NCBI GenBank assembly: GCA_963704595.1
Contig: OY969922.1
Coordinates: 496,001-560,000, forward strand
Length of the DNA: 64,000 nucleotides
Reading direction: 5' to 3'
Origin: Acuticoccus sp963704595
GTDB lineage: Bacteria > Pseudomonadota > Alphaproteobacteria > Rhizobiales > Amorphaceae
Made by a program: the position numbers and the translations under genes. The notes beneath the pieces are model-generated. The model worked only from the letters and a program-made list of their open reading frames with translations. It had not been told where the DNA came from and did no database searches. Shown here piece by piece: positions 43,085 to 51,829 of the stretch (the first letter of the stretch is position 1; each line of letters starts with the position of its first letter).

Positions 43085-44276
43085 CTTGGCTGTCCTGCGC
43101 CTCGGCGGCGCGATTGAGGAAGGTGGCACCCCCGCGCCGCGGGGGTGCATGTCGTCCGGGGCTTAGTTCGACGCCCCAGATCTTCGCGTAGATGGCCGGA
43201 TAGTCGTTGTTCGGGTCGTAGATGTTGTTCGGCCCGCCATCGAATTCGATGTTTTCCGGCGTGAAGAGGTGCGGCGGGGCGACGTAGCCGGAGTCCTTTT
43301 CGCCGGCGATCGCGCGGTTGATCTCGTCGATCACCTGCCAGCCCTGGAGGCGCAGCGGTTCGGCCACTGTCGCGGCCTGGTACTGCTTCTCGCGGATGCG
43401 CTGGAACGCAGCCTCGCTGCCGTCACCGGCGGAGATGTTCACCGGCGGACCTTCGCCGTCGATGCCGGCGGAGGCGAGCGAAGGCGCCATGAAGTCGAAC
43501 GTCAGGTCGTTGATCGACAAGGAGTAGGTCCAGTCCGCACCGTACTTCTGGAGGAGCGAGGTGGTGAGCGGCGGCATCCGGGTCGAGGTGTCGGACAGCG
43601 GCGTGTCGACGAATTCGAGCACGGTGCAGCCGGAGCAGGCCTTGATGACCTCTTCCATCTTGCGCGCCTTTGCGACGGCAAGCTCGTACACGCTGTCGGT
43701 GAACACCACCGCGCCGGCCTTGCCCTCCGACGTCGTGATCGCGTAGGAGGCGGCCGCTTCGGCGACCACCATCGGGTCGGTCGACACGTTGGTGAAGACC
43801 GGCAGCGTCGGGTGCGGGCCGACGGTGGCGTAGGCGTGCCAGCCGACGATCTTGATGCCGGCGTCCGCGGCCTGCTGGATGAGCGCGGCCTGCTCGTTGA
43901 CGTCGACGCCGCCGAGCACGATGGCGTCCGGCTGCAGCGCGATCGCCTGGGTGAGGCCGCTGGAGCGGCCGGAGACGGTGCCCTGGCCGTCGATGGTGCG
44001 CACGTCCCAGCCGATCTTCTCGCCGGCCTCGATCACGCCTTCGCCGGCGCCGCGCGCGCCGCCGTTGCGCTGGTCGGTCGACACGTAGACGACGACCTTG
44101 CCCTCCTGCGCCTTGGGGCCGGTGGTCGGCCCGTCCCACGGCGGGTTCGGCTTGGAGTAGGTGTCGACCAGCTCCTGAGCCCTGGCGAGGTCGTCCTGCG
44201 CCATGGCGGGCGTCAGCCCCAGGGCGCAGCCGGCCACCCCGGCCATCAGCGCCGCAGCAATCAGATGTTTATGCAC
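43077..44276 (-). CDS. Ribose-type sugar ABC transporter substrate-binding protein, 3' end probably shifted
   Basis: 399 aa as read. A Sec signal (MHKHLIAAALMAGVAGCALGLTPAMAQ) is followed by a type I periplasmic binding protein (KVVVYVSTDQRNGGARGAGEGVIEAGEKIGWDV, QPDAIVLGGVDVNEQAALIQQAADAGIKIVGWHA). Homologues end soon after the YPAIYAKIWG segment; here 27 further residues are encoded by sequence that includes a perfect intergenic-type hairpin (43126-43148). Dropping one base in the GGGG run next to the Trp codon would give a stop at 43163-43165. It is third in the ATPase-permease-binding protein order. Confidence 0.85.
   Translation of the reverse strand: MHKHLIAAALMAGVAGCALGLTPAMAQDDLARAQELVDTYSKPNPPWDGPTTGPKAQEGKVVVYVSTDQRNGGARGAGEGVIEAGEKIGWDVRTIDGQGTVSGRSSGLTQAIALQPDAIVLGGVDVNEQAALIQQAADAGIKIVGWHAYATVGPHPTLPVFTNVSTDPMVVAEAAASYAITTSEGKAGAVVFTDSVYELAVAKARKMEEVIKACSGCTVLEFVDTPLSDTSTRMPPLTTSLLQKYGADWTYSLSINDLTFDFMAPSLASAGIDGEGPPVNISAGDGSEAAFQRIREKQYQAATVAEPLRLQGWQVIDEINRAIAGEKDSGYVAPPHLFTPENIEFDGGPNNIYDPNNDYPAIYAKIWGVELSPGRHAPPRRGGATFLNRAAEAQDSQDD
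43126..43148 (-). promoter_or_regulatory. Perfect hairpin between binding-protein and LVIVD genes
   Basis: GCACCCCCGC (43126-43135) pairs perfectly with GCGGGGGTGC (43139-43148) around a 3-nt loop. It resembles the hairpin after the amide binding-protein gene at 34442, and would be intercistronic if the binding protein ends at 43163 as suspected. Confidence 0.6.
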
Positions 44277-44307
44277 GTTTCACTCCCTTGGGACGAACGT
44301 TGTTGTT

Positions 44308-45402
44308 TTACCCGCGGCTCGCGTCGTCCCCTGCTGCCGTGGGTGGACCTGCCGCCGGCGCTGCTGCGCCGGTGCGAGGTTTGTGGCGCACGCTGCCGCG
44401 CTTGCGCTGCGCGTAGCCGGCGAGGCCGATGGCGAAGACGAGCGTCACGCCGTTGAACAGCGGCTCGACGAAGAAGGCGCCGCCCATCTGCTGGATGCCG
44501 GAGATGCCGACCGCGAGGATTGCCACCGCCGCCACCGTGCCCCAGACGTTGACGCGCCCCGGCTTGATGGTGGTGGAGCCGAGGAACGCACCGACCAGCG
44601 CCGGCAGCAGATATTCGAGCCCGACACTCGCCTGGCCGATGCGAAGCTTGGCGGCGAGGATGGCGCCGGCGAGCGCGGTCAGCACGCCGGAGGTGATGAA
44701 CGCACCGAGGACGTATCGCCGCGTGGGAATGCCGTTGAGCTCGGCCGCGCGCGGGTTGGCGCCGATGGCGTAGAGGTAGCGGCCGATCGGCAGGTATTCG
44801 GTGACCACCCACAGCACCACGGCGACGGCGAGAACGTAGAACGCCGCGATCGGCAGGCCGAAGATCTGCGTGGTGTAGAGGTCGGTAAAGGCGCCGGGGA
44901 GGGTGCCCAGGATCTGCCGGCCGCCGGTGTACCAGAGCGCGATGGCGTAGATCACCGTGCCGGTGCCGAGCGTCGCGATGAAGGAATCGATCTGCGCCAG
45001 CTCCACGAGCACGCCGTTGAAGAGGCCGAGAAGCGCGCCGAGAAGGACGACGATGAGGACCGCCTGCCACCATTCCATCCCGAACTGGACCTGCAGGCCG
45101 ATGGCGAGGATGTGCCACAAGACGATGCCGTAGCCGACGGTGAGGTCGATCCGCCCCGCCATCATCGGCACCATTGCCGCGAGCGACAGGAGCGCGATGA
45201 TCGCCTTGTCGCCGAGGATGGAGCGCAGGTTGAGCATGGTCGGGAACGTGCGCGGCAGGAGCACGGAGAAGAGGATGACCAGCACGACGAGGAGGATCGG
45301 GATGCCGTAGACCGGCAGCAGGCGCATGATCTTCGCGCCCCGGCCCATCTGCCGGAGGTCGTAGGCCGTGGGCTCGAGCGCGTTGGACTTGAGGGAATTC
45401 AT
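44308..45402 (-). CDS. Ribose-type sugar ABC transporter permease (RbsC family)
   Basis: 364 aa from the ATG at 45402, overlapping the ATPase stop by 4 bp. About ten membrane helices. The family motif lies in MVPMMAGRIDLTVGYGIVLWHI (in place of the usual GGIDLSVG), with LLGLFNGVLVELAQIDSFIATLGTGTV, GANPRAAELNGIPTRRYVLGAFITSG and LEYLLPALVGAFLGSTTIKPGRVNVWGTV. A basic Ala/Pro-rich tail closes the protein. It belongs to CUT2-type importers. Confidence 0.92.
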   Translation of the reverse strand: MNSLKSNALEPTAYDLRQMGRGAKIMRLLPVYGIPILLVVLVILFSVLLPRTFPTMLNLRSILGDKAIIALLSLAAMVPMMAGRIDLTVGYGIVLWHILAIGLQVQFGMEWWQAVLIVVLLGALLGLFNGVLVELAQIDSFIATLGTGTVIYAIALWYTGGRQILGTLPGAFTDLYTTQIFGLPIAAFYVLAVAVVLWVVTEYLPIGRYLYAIGANPRAAELNGIPTRRYVLGAFITSGVLTALAGAILAAKLRIGQASVGLEYLLPALVGAFLGSTTIKPGRVNVWGTVAAVAILAVGISGIQQMGGAFFVEPLFNGVTLVFAIGLAGYAQRKRGSVRHKPRTGAAAPAAGPPTAAGDDASRG

Positions 45403-46970
45403 CGGCCGGGCTCCGTCGCGGCCATCGCGGCCGGATTGCTTGCGTTGTCCGCTTGGGTCTGGTCGACGAGCGCTGCGGCGTGGGTCAGCCGCTCCATCGA
45501 CAGTTCGTCCTGGCCGAGTTCGGCGACGATCCGCCCGCTGCGGAAGACGAGCGCCCGGTGGCAGATCGCGCAGACTTCCTCGAAGTCGGTGGAGATGAGG
45601 ATGAGCGTGAGGCCCTCGCTGACCGCAGCACCGAGGAGGCGGTAGATCTCCGCCTTGGCGCCGACGTCGACGCCTGCCGTCGGGTCCTCGAGGATGAGGA
45701 CGGAGCCGCCGATCCGCATCCAGCGGGCGAAGACCACCTTCTGCTGGTTGCCGCCGGAGAGCGTCTCCATCGGCGCGTCGGGGTCGTTGGGGGTGAGCGT
45801 CACGCGCTGGCCGAGGTGGCGGGTTTCGGCGGCTTCGTTCGCCGGGGTGCGCAGGCGGAAGAGCGAGCGGCCGCTGGCGGACGGGTTGAGGAACATGTTT
45901 TCGCGCACGGTGAGCCGGTGCGCCACCGAGTCCGACGTCCGGTCGCCTGCGACGAAGCCGATGCCGCTCGCGATGGCGCTGCGCGGACCGGAGAGCTCCA
46001 GCGCCCTGCCGTCCAGCGCCACCGAGCCCGCGTCCCACGCGCGGTCGCCGAACACGGCGCGGCCGATGTCTTCCTGCCCGGCGCCGCGCAGGCCCACGAA
46101 GGCGACGATTTCGCCCTTCTTCACGGTGCAGTCGACGGGGCCGATGTCGCCGACCATCAGGCCGCTGAGTGTCAGCGCTGCCTCGCCTTTCGGGCGTGGC
46201 GGGCGGACGAACAGGCTCTCCGGCGGCCGGCCGATGATCAACTGGACCAGTTCGTCGGGGTTGGTGTCACTGGTGGCGCGGACGCCGACGAGGCGCCCGT
46301 CGCGCAGGACGGCGAGGCGGTCGGAGATCGCCATCACCTCGTCGAGCCTGTGCGAGACGTAGATGATCGCGACACCGCGTTCGCGCAGGCGCCGCAGCAC
46401 CTTGAAGAGGATGTCGACCTCGTCCTTCGGCAGGCTCGCCGTCGGCTCGTCGAGGACGAGGACGGACGCCTTCATGCTGACCGCGCGGGCGATCGCGACG
46501 AGCGACTTCTCGGTGCGGCTCAGCTCCTGGATCCGGCGGTCGGGGTCGATGTCGCCGGCGACGACGGCGAGCGCCTCGACGGCCTCGCGGGAGGTGCCGC
46601 GCCAGTCGATCAGGCCGAACGGGCGGCGGTAGCCCCGGTAGATCGCGATGTTCTCGGCGACGGTCATCCACTCGATGAGGCCGAGATCCTGGTGGATGAA
46701 GGCGACGCGGCTGCCTGCGGCACGCGGCGAGTAGGGCGCCCCGTCGAAGCGGATCTCGCCCTCGTCGGGCTGGTGGACGCCGGCCAGCATCTTGATGAGC
46801 GTGGACTTGCCGGCCCCGTTTTCGCCGAGGAGGGCGAGCACCTCGCCCGGAAAGATGTCTAGCGAGACGTCATCGACGGCTACTGTTCCGCCGAACCGTT
46901 TCTTCATGCCGCGAAAGGACAGGACGGGCGGGCGAGCCGCTTCCGCCGACGCAAAATCTACCGCCGCCAC
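45399..46970 (-). CDS. Ribose-type sugar ABC transporter ATP-binding protein with two ATPase domains (RbsA family)
   Basis: 523 aa from a GTG at 46970, chosen because AGGGGGA lies just upstream and no ATG fits. Domain 1 (about 17-250): Walker A GENGAGKST, IHQDLGLIEWMTVAENI, degenerate signature ELSRTEKSLVAIARAV, Walker B VLVLDEPTASLP, YVSHRLDE. Domain 2 (about 270-510): AFVGLRGAGQEDIG in place of Walker A, signature LSGGNQQKVVFARWM, VLILEDPTAGVDVG, STDFEE. The degenerate second Walker A and the first-domain signature are typical of CUT2 ATPases. It is the first gene of the operon, with the palindrome at 47015 upstream. Confidence 0.92.
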   Translation of the reverse strand: MAAVDFASAEAARPPVLSFRGMKKRFGGTVAVDDVSLDIFPGEVLALLGENGAGKSTLIKMLAGVHQPDEGEIRFDGAPYSPRAAGSRVAFIHQDLGLIEWMTVAENIAIYRGYRRPFGLIDWRGTSREAVEALAVVAGDIDPDRRIQELSRTEKSLVAIARAVSMKASVLVLDEPTASLPKDEVDILFKVLRRLRERGVAIIYVSHRLDEVMAISDRLAVLRDGRLVGVRATSDTNPDELVQLIIGRPPESLFVRPPRPKGEAALTLSGLMVGDIGPVDCTVKKGEIVAFVGLRGAGQEDIGRAVFGDRAWDAGSVALDGRALELSGPRSAIASGIGFVAGDRTSDSVAHRLTVRENMFLNPSASGRSLFRLRTPANEAAETRHLGQRVTLTPNDPDAPMETLSGGNQQKVVFARWMRIGGSVLILEDPTAGVDVGAKAEIYRLLGAAVSEGLTLILISTDFEEVCAICHRALVFRSGRIVAELGQDELSMERLTHAAALVDQTQADNASNPAAMAATEPGR

Positions 46971-47014
46971 GTTTCCCCCTGGAATTCGGGCCGGCTTGTA
47001 TCGGCTCTTTGTTT

Positions 47015-47036
47015 TCCGGCAGCATATGTTGCCGGA
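47015..47036. promoter_or_regulatory. 22-bp near-perfect palindrome upstream of the ribose-type operon
   Basis: TCCGGCA (47015-47021) and TGCCGGA (47030-47036) flank a centre containing the palindrome CATATG; only the one base pair next to it is not symmetric. It lies 45 bp upstream of the GTG at 46970, where an operator would overlap the promoter. LacI- or GntR-type regulators use such sites, but none is encoded beside it. The right half of the 206-bp gap to 47200 shows only a repeated TTGTATCGGC motif (near 46997 and 47128). Confidence 0.55.
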
Positions 47037-47200
47037 TTTCCAGTCTTGTGGGCGAGTAAATCCCAATTTCCGTGGGTCGGCAAGCGGGTTCCGGCAAGTA
47101 AATCTGTTGGATAAAACGTCGCCCGTTTGTATCGGCCGGGCCGGCCGCAGGCCCCTGAGCGCCGCGCTGCCGGAGGGCGCGCGGCCGCCGGCGCGGGCCG

Positions 47201-47701
47201 CTAGCCGCCGTTGGCGGCGGCCCAGCGCCGGATCACGTCCACCGCTTCGGCGGAGGGGAGGTGAGTGACGGGTAGGTCGCCACCGCCGCCGGCGACGGCC
47301 TTCATCCGCGCGATGTCGGTGCGGGCGCGCGCCTTGACCGGCACGTCCGCCATCAGCGGCCGGGAATCGGCAAGGCTCGCGGCGTAGTAGAGGTGCGCGA
47401 TGTTGGTGGCGGCGATCGTGGCGCGGCAGATCGGGCAAGGCTCGCAGCTCGCGTAGATGGTCGCGCCGGTGAGATCGAGCGTGCCGAGGTTGCGGCAGGC
47501 GTCGCGGATCGCCTCGGTCTCGCCGTGCGAGGTGGGGTCGAATGTCGCGGTGGACTGGTTGAGCCCGCGGCCCACCACCCGTCCGTTCATCACCACCACC
47601 GCGCCGAAGGGCTGGGTGCCTGCGCGTTGCAGGGATTCGGCCGACAGGGCCACGGCCTCAGCAAGGTAGGCCGCGTGGCCGCTGTTCTCGTCGTCGCCCA
47701 T
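47201..47701 (-). CDS. Nucleoside/guanine deaminase family protein (CMP/dCMP deaminase fold)
   Basis: 166 aa from the ATG at 47701. The zinc-site motifs are complete: HGETEAI (H-x-E, with the proton-shuttle Glu) and CEPCPIC (P-C-x-x-C). The T-S-H-G-E-T-E-A-I and YASCEPCPICRATIAATNI pattern resembles guanine deaminase (GuaD) and related purine-base deaminases rather than tRNA adenosine deaminase TadA. It would hydrolytically remove ammonia from a purine or pyrimidine ring. It is divergent from the PRISE-like gene, with 131 bp between. Confidence 0.88.
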   Translation of the reverse strand: MGDDENSGHAAYLAEAVALSAESLQRAGTQPFGAVVVMNGRVVGRGLNQSTATFDPTSHGETEAIRDACRNLGTLDLTGATIYASCEPCPICRATIAATNIAHLYYAASLADSRPLMADVPVKARARTDIARMKAVAGGGGDLPVTHLPSAEAVDVIRRWAAANGG

Positions 47702-47832
47702 CGGTCGCTCCTGCGCGGTGTGTCGTGATTCGGCAGATCCACCATGCCCGATCCCGCGATGGATTGCGCCGGCTCGCACAAATGCCGGGATGTGCGTAGA
47801 TGCACCCCGAACCCGCAATTTGGAGAACGAAC

Positions 47833-48897
47833 ATGGCCAAGGCTCTTGTGGTCGGCGTGACCGGCATTCAGGGCAGCGCGATTGCCGAAGCGCTGGTGAA
47901 GGACGGCTGGGATGTGACCGGCATCAGCCGCAGCCCCGCCGACCAGCCCGGCGTGCGCCACGTGGCGGCCGATCTCCTCGACCCGGACGCGCTGGCGGAA
48001 AAGCTCGCCGGCATCGACCCGACCCACGTCTTCCTCACCACCTGGCTGCGCAAGGCGACCGAGGCGGAGAACATCAAGGTCAACGCCGCGATGGTGCGCA
48101 ACCTCCTCGATGCGGTGCGCCCCTCGGGCACCGTGCAGCACGTGGCGCTGGTGACCGGGCTCAAGCACTATCTCGGCCCGTTCGAGGCCTACGGGAAGGG
48201 GACGCTGCCGCAGACGCCGTTCCGCGAAGAGCAGGGCCGGCTCGATGTCGAGAACTTCTATTACGCGCAGGAGGACGAGGTGTTTGCCGCCGCCGAGCGC
48301 GACGGCTTCGGCTGGAGCGTTCACCGGCCGCACACCGTCATCGGCAAGGCGGTCGGCAATGCGATGAACATGGGGACCACGCTGGCGGTCTACGCCACGA
48401 TCTGCCGCGAAACCGGCCGCCCGTTCCGCTTTCCGGGCTCCGCCGTCCAGTGGCAGAGCCTGACCGACATGACGGACGCGCGCCAGCTTGCCGCGCAGGT
48501 GATCTGGGCGGGCCAGACGCCGGCGGCGCGCAACCAGGCGTTCAACATCGTCAACGGCGACGTGTTCCGCTGGAGCTGGCTGTGGCCGCGCATTGGCGAG
48601 TGGTTCGGCATCGAGGCGGAAGAGTTCGACGGCACCGTCCGCCCGCTGGAGGATCAGATGGCGGACGATGCCGCGCTCTGGTCGGATATTGCCGCGAAGT
48701 ACGACCTTGCCGAGGCCGACATCCACCGCCTCGCCTCGCCCTGGCACACCGACGCCGACCTCGGCCGCCCGGTCGAGGTGGTGACCGACATGTCGAAGTG
48801 CCGCGCGATGGGTTTTACTGGCTACATCGCGACCGATACCGCGATGTTCGACCTGTTCGAGCGGCTGCGGGCGGACCGTCTTATCCCGGCGGCCTGA
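47833..48897 (+). CDS. PRISE-like SDR (progesterone 5-beta-reductase/iridoid synthase family)
   Basis: 354 aa from the ATG at 47833 with GGAG at proper spacing. NADP-binding GVTGIQGSAIAEAL near the N-terminus and the family hallmark VTGLKHYLGPFEAYGKG (about 112-128, with the catalytic Lys), then ENFYYAQEDEVF with the catalytic-type Tyr and WSVHRPHTVIG. Members reduce activated C=C bonds of enones; bacterial substrates are mostly unknown. Length normal. It is convergent with the aldolase gene, with 43 bp between stops, and may be part of small-molecule detoxification or catabolism. Substrate unknown. Confidence 0.85.
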   Translation: MAKALVVGVTGIQGSAIAEALVKDGWDVTGISRSPADQPGVRHVAADLLDPDALAEKLAGIDPTHVFLTTWLRKATEAENIKVNAAMVRNLLDAVRPSGTVQHVALVTGLKHYLGPFEAYGKGTLPQTPFREEQGRLDVENFYYAQEDEVFAAAERDGFGWSVHRPHTVIGKAVGNAMNMGTTLAVYATICRETGRPFRFPGSAVQWQSLTDMTDARQLAAQVIWAGQTPAARNQAFNIVNGDVFRWSWLWPRIGEWFGIEAEEFDGTVRPLEDQMADDAALWSDIAAKYDLAEADIHRLASPWHTDADLGRPVEVVTDMSKCRAMGFTGYIATDTAMFDLFERLRADRLIPAA

Positions 48898-48940
48898 TTG
48901 CGAAGGCCCCGCCCCGGTCGGGAGTAGGGCCCTTGAAGGC

Positions 48941-49930
48941 TCAGGCGGCGGCTTCCTTCAGCGCCTCTTCGGTAACCTCGCCGTCGTCGCCGGCGTCGCG
49001 CTTCGGCTTGATGCCCTTCTTGCCGAGGGCGTCGTGGTAGGCCTTCACGGCTTCAGCGGGGGCGATGGTGCCGGCGACCACCTCGCGCATCAGCCGCACG
49101 ATGTCGACCGGGCTTTCGGCGAGGTGGATCTTGCGGCCGAAGAGGGCGACGCGGGCGCCGTAGCGGTGCGCCTGTGACAGGAGCTCGAACGTGTCGCGCG
49201 TGGTGCCGGCCGAACCGCCGAGGATGCCGACGATGAGGTGCGTCGGGTCGTAGGAGGCGAGTTCCTCCATCGCCGCGGGGCCGTTGTACTGGAGCTTCAG
49301 GAACTTCGGATAGTCGCGGTCCATCACGCCGGCGAGGGTGCGCACGATGTTGTCGTTGATGAACGAGCCCATGTCGGCGCGGTCGGCGAGGTTGATGTCG
49401 AACGCCGGATTGAAGACCTCGAGGAAGTGCCGCATCCCGTGGTCGCCGCACTCGGCGCGGAAGTCCGAGTAGGCCTCGGCGTTCATCGCGTCGATGTCGC
49501 GCTCGTTTGAGAAGGTGACCGAGTAGAGGCCGAGGTCGGTGATGGCGCGCGCCTGGTCGATCCGGGCGGTGCGGTGGTGGCGCGACGGGGCCTCGCGGTA
49601 GCGCTGGCCGCGGGCGGACCAGATGTCCGTCGTGTCGTTGAGGCGGATCGCTGGGGTGACCTCGGTGCCGTGGAAGAGGCCTTCCTTCGTCAGGCGCTCG
49701 GCGGTGCCGGCGGACATCAGCATGATGTCGACGAGGCCGCTTCTCGTCATCTCGCGGATCGCCTCGAGGTGGCTCTCGCGGTTCTTGAAGCGGCCCGGAC
49801 GGTCGGGGTCCGGCACCGGGGAGGCGCGGCCGAAGCCGATGTCGCCGTCCTTGGCGTCGGCGATGATGAAGTCTTCGGGCGTGTAGGTGCCGGCTTTGAT
49901 CTTGGCGAGCTTGCGGTCTAGGCTGAGCAT
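48941..49930 (-). CDS. Class I aldolase-like protein (DeoC/LacD/DhnA superfamily)
   Basis: 329 aa TIM barrel. YPKFLKLQYNGPAAMEELASYDPTHLIVGILGGSAGTTRDTFELLSQA carries the Schiff-base Lys candidate (KFLKLQYNG) and the GG phosphate-binding segment of the DhnA/LacD group. The Ala/Glu/Lys-rich C-terminal tail is low complexity. It is the last gene of the 54032-48941 operon, 55 bp after the PfkB-type kinase, so it probably cleaves the phosphorylated sugar or sugar acid made there. The exact substrate is not readable. Confidence 0.82.
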   Translation of the reverse strand: MLSLDRKLAKIKAGTYTPEDFIIADAKDGDIGFGRASPVPDPDRPGRFKNRESHLEAIREMTRSGLVDIMLMSAGTAERLTKEGLFHGTEVTPAIRLNDTTDIWSARGQRYREAPSRHHRTARIDQARAITDLGLYSVTFSNERDIDAMNAEAYSDFRAECGDHGMRHFLEVFNPAFDINLADRADMGSFINDNIVRTLAGVMDRDYPKFLKLQYNGPAAMEELASYDPTHLIVGILGGSAGTTRDTFELLSQAHRYGARVALFGRKIHLAESPVDIVRLMREVVAGTIAPAEAVKAYHDALGKKGIKPKRDAGDDGEVTEEALKEAAA

Positions 49931-49985
49931 AAGGCTCCTTGAGAGGCGGTCTTGAGTGGCGTTTGTCGGCGCGAGCCGGCGGCGA

Positions 49986-51002
49986 TCAGAGTTCGGGGCG
50001 CCAGCCCCAGGCGTTGGCGAGGTCGAGGCATGTTCGCCAGCTCTCGACCGCGCCGGTGGTGGTGATGTCGCGCAGCGAGGCGGCCGCGCTGGCGTGGGCG
50101 AGGCGCACGCTGTCCTCCAGAGGCCAGCCCTCGTGCCAGCCGTAGACGAAGCCTGCCGCGAACGCGTCGCCCGCCCCGTTGGCGCCCGCGACTTCTGCTG
50201 GCGGGATCGCGACCGAGGGCGTGCGGATTTCCTGCCCGTCCCGCGTTGCGATCACCGCGCCGAGCGGGAAGTGCACGGCGACGATGTCCATCGAGCCCGC
50301 CTCCAGCGCCCGCCGTGCGGCGTCGGCGCAGGCACCCACGTCGGTCGCGTCGCCGGGGACGGTGGCGAGGCCGGAGAGGCCGCCGATCTCGTGGTCGTTG
50401 ACGATCAGGAGGTCGAGGTGGGGCAGGCACGGCGCGATCAGCTTGCCGATCCGCTCCGCCGGCATTGACAGGAGCTCCATGTTGGTGAGGAGCCCGGCAG
50501 CCCGCGCCTTCTTCAGCACCGTCACCCAGCCGGAAGGGTCGCCTGCGAAGGGCGCGTCCATGGTGGCGTGGATGCCGGGGAGGCCGAGATGGGCGAGCCT
50601 CGCGGTGGTGCCGGTGAAGTCGAAATGGTCGGGCGTCAGGTAGTCGGCGACATCGAAGGAGGAGATGTGCGTGCGCCGGCCGGTGTCGCGCGAGGCGAAG
50701 GCGAGGGTGTAGTCGGTCCGGTGCTCGGTGGTGGTCTGGAAGCGGCTGGTGCCGATGCCGAGCGCCTTTGCGGTGTCGATCAGGAACCTGCCGTCGCCAT
50801 CCTCGCCGACGAAGCCGATGGTCTCGCAGAAGAAGTCCGGGTCGAGGCTCTTGAGGTTGGCGGCCATGTTGTAGCTGGGGCCGCCGCCGCACAGGAGTTC
50901 GGTCTCCACCGGCGCCCAGCTGTTCTCCTGCGGCCAGCTTGCCAGCTGAAGGTTGCGGTCGACGCACCAGGAGCCGCCCGTAATTACGCCCTGACGGCTC
51001 AT
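49986..51002 (-). CDS. PfkB-family carbohydrate kinase
   Basis: 338 aa ribokinase fold. The C-terminal PfkB signature GANGAGDAFAAGFVYGWHEG holds the catalytic Asp (GAGD); the N-terminal ELLCGGGPSYNMAANLKSLDP is the first PfkB signature region, and LLIVNDHEIGGLSG is the usual mid-protein N-x-x-E motif. It would phosphorylate a sugar or sugar derivative with ATP. It starts at 51002, overlapping the ATPase stop by 4 bp, so it is translationally coupled to the importer. Confidence 0.9.
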   Translation of the reverse strand: MSRQGVITGGSWCVDRNLQLASWPQENSWAPVETELLCGGGPSYNMAANLKSLDPDFFCETIGFVGEDGDGRFLIDTAKALGIGTSRFQTTTEHRTDYTLAFASRDTGRRTHISSFDVADYLTPDHFDFTGTTARLAHLGLPGIHATMDAPFAGDPSGWVTVLKKARAAGLLTNMELLSMPAERIGKLIAPCLPHLDLLIVNDHEIGGLSGLATVPGDATDVGACADAARRALEAGSMDIVAVHFPLGAVIATRDGQEIRTPSVAIPPAEVAGANGAGDAFAAGFVYGWHEGWPLEDSVRLAHASAAASLRDITTTGAVESWRTCLDLANAWGWRPEL

Positions 51003-51829
51003 GCCGAGACGCTCTCGCGCCCGGCCACCGCGTCCGCGATGGGGATCTGCGTGATGGGAGGGCCTTCCATCGCACCCGTCATGATCGAGACGGCGTCGTT
51101 CATCGTGTGGTCTTTCGGCTTGATGAGGGCCACGCGCTTGCCGAGGCGGTGGATGTGGATCCGGTCCGCCACCTCGAACACGTGGGGCATGTTGTGGCTG
51201 ATGAGGATGATCGGCATCCCGCGCTTTCGCACGTCCTGAATGAGGTCGAGGACGCGGCCGGCCTCCTTGACGCCGAGCGCGGCCGTGGGCTCGTCCATCA
51301 CCACCACGCGGCTGCCGAATGCGGCGGCCCGCGCCACCGCGATGCCCTGCCGCTGGCCGCCCGAAAGCGCCTCCACCGGCTGGTCGATGTTCTGGACGGT
51401 GAGGATGCCGAGGTCGGCGAGGCGCTCCTTCGCCTCCCGCCGCATCCCTGCCCGGTCGAGCGTGCGCAGGTACTTGCCGCGCCAGTCCGGGAGGCGGCGT
51501 TCGCGGCCGAGGAACATGTTTTCCGCCACCGAGAGGGCAGGGGCCAGGGCAAGGTTCTGGTAGACGGTTTCGATGCCTGCGGTGCGCGCCTCGATGGGCG
51601 AGCGGAAGCGGACCTCGTGACCGTCCATGTAGACGTGGCCGGCGTCCGGAATGACGGCGCCGACCAGCGCCTTGATGAGGCTCGTCTTGCCGGCACCGTT
51701 GTCGCCGATGACGGCGAGGATCTCGCCGTCCAAGAGGTCGAAGTCGGCGCCGTCCATGGCGACGACGCGGCCGTAGCGCTTGACGAGGCCGCGCGCCTGC
51801 AGGACCGGACGGGTGGCATCGGCGCTCAT
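50999..51829 (-). CDS. Sugar ABC transporter ATP-binding protein (FrcA-like, single domain)
   Basis: 276 aa, one ATPase domain: Walker A GDNGAGKTS, ETVYQNLALAPALSVAENMFLG, signature ALSGGQRQGIAVARA, Walker B VVVMDEPTAALGV, LISHNMPHV. A C-terminal stretch of about 35 residues follows the D-loop region. Single-domain CUT2 ATPases like this one occur in FrcA-type fructose/monosaccharide importers and act as homodimers, unlike the two-domain protein at 45399. Confidence 0.92.
   Translation of the reverse strand: MSADATRPVLQARGLVKRYGRVVAMDGADFDLLDGEILAVIGDNGAGKTSLIKALVGAVIPDAGHVYMDGHEVRFRSPIEARTAGIETVYQNLALAPALSVAENMFLGRERRLPDWRGKYLRTLDRAGMRREAKERLADLGILTVQNIDQPVEALSGGQRQGIAVARAAAFGSRVVVMDEPTAALGVKEAGRVLDLIQDVRKRGMPIILISHNMPHVFEVADRIHIHRLGKRVALIKPKDHTMNDAVSIMTGAMEGPPITQIPIADAVAGRESVSA

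Noticed and set aside
47148..47185. GC-rich tract in the deaminase 3' flank as a terminator
   Set aside because: Many overlapping GC stems are possible in such sequence and none is both strong and followed by T residues.
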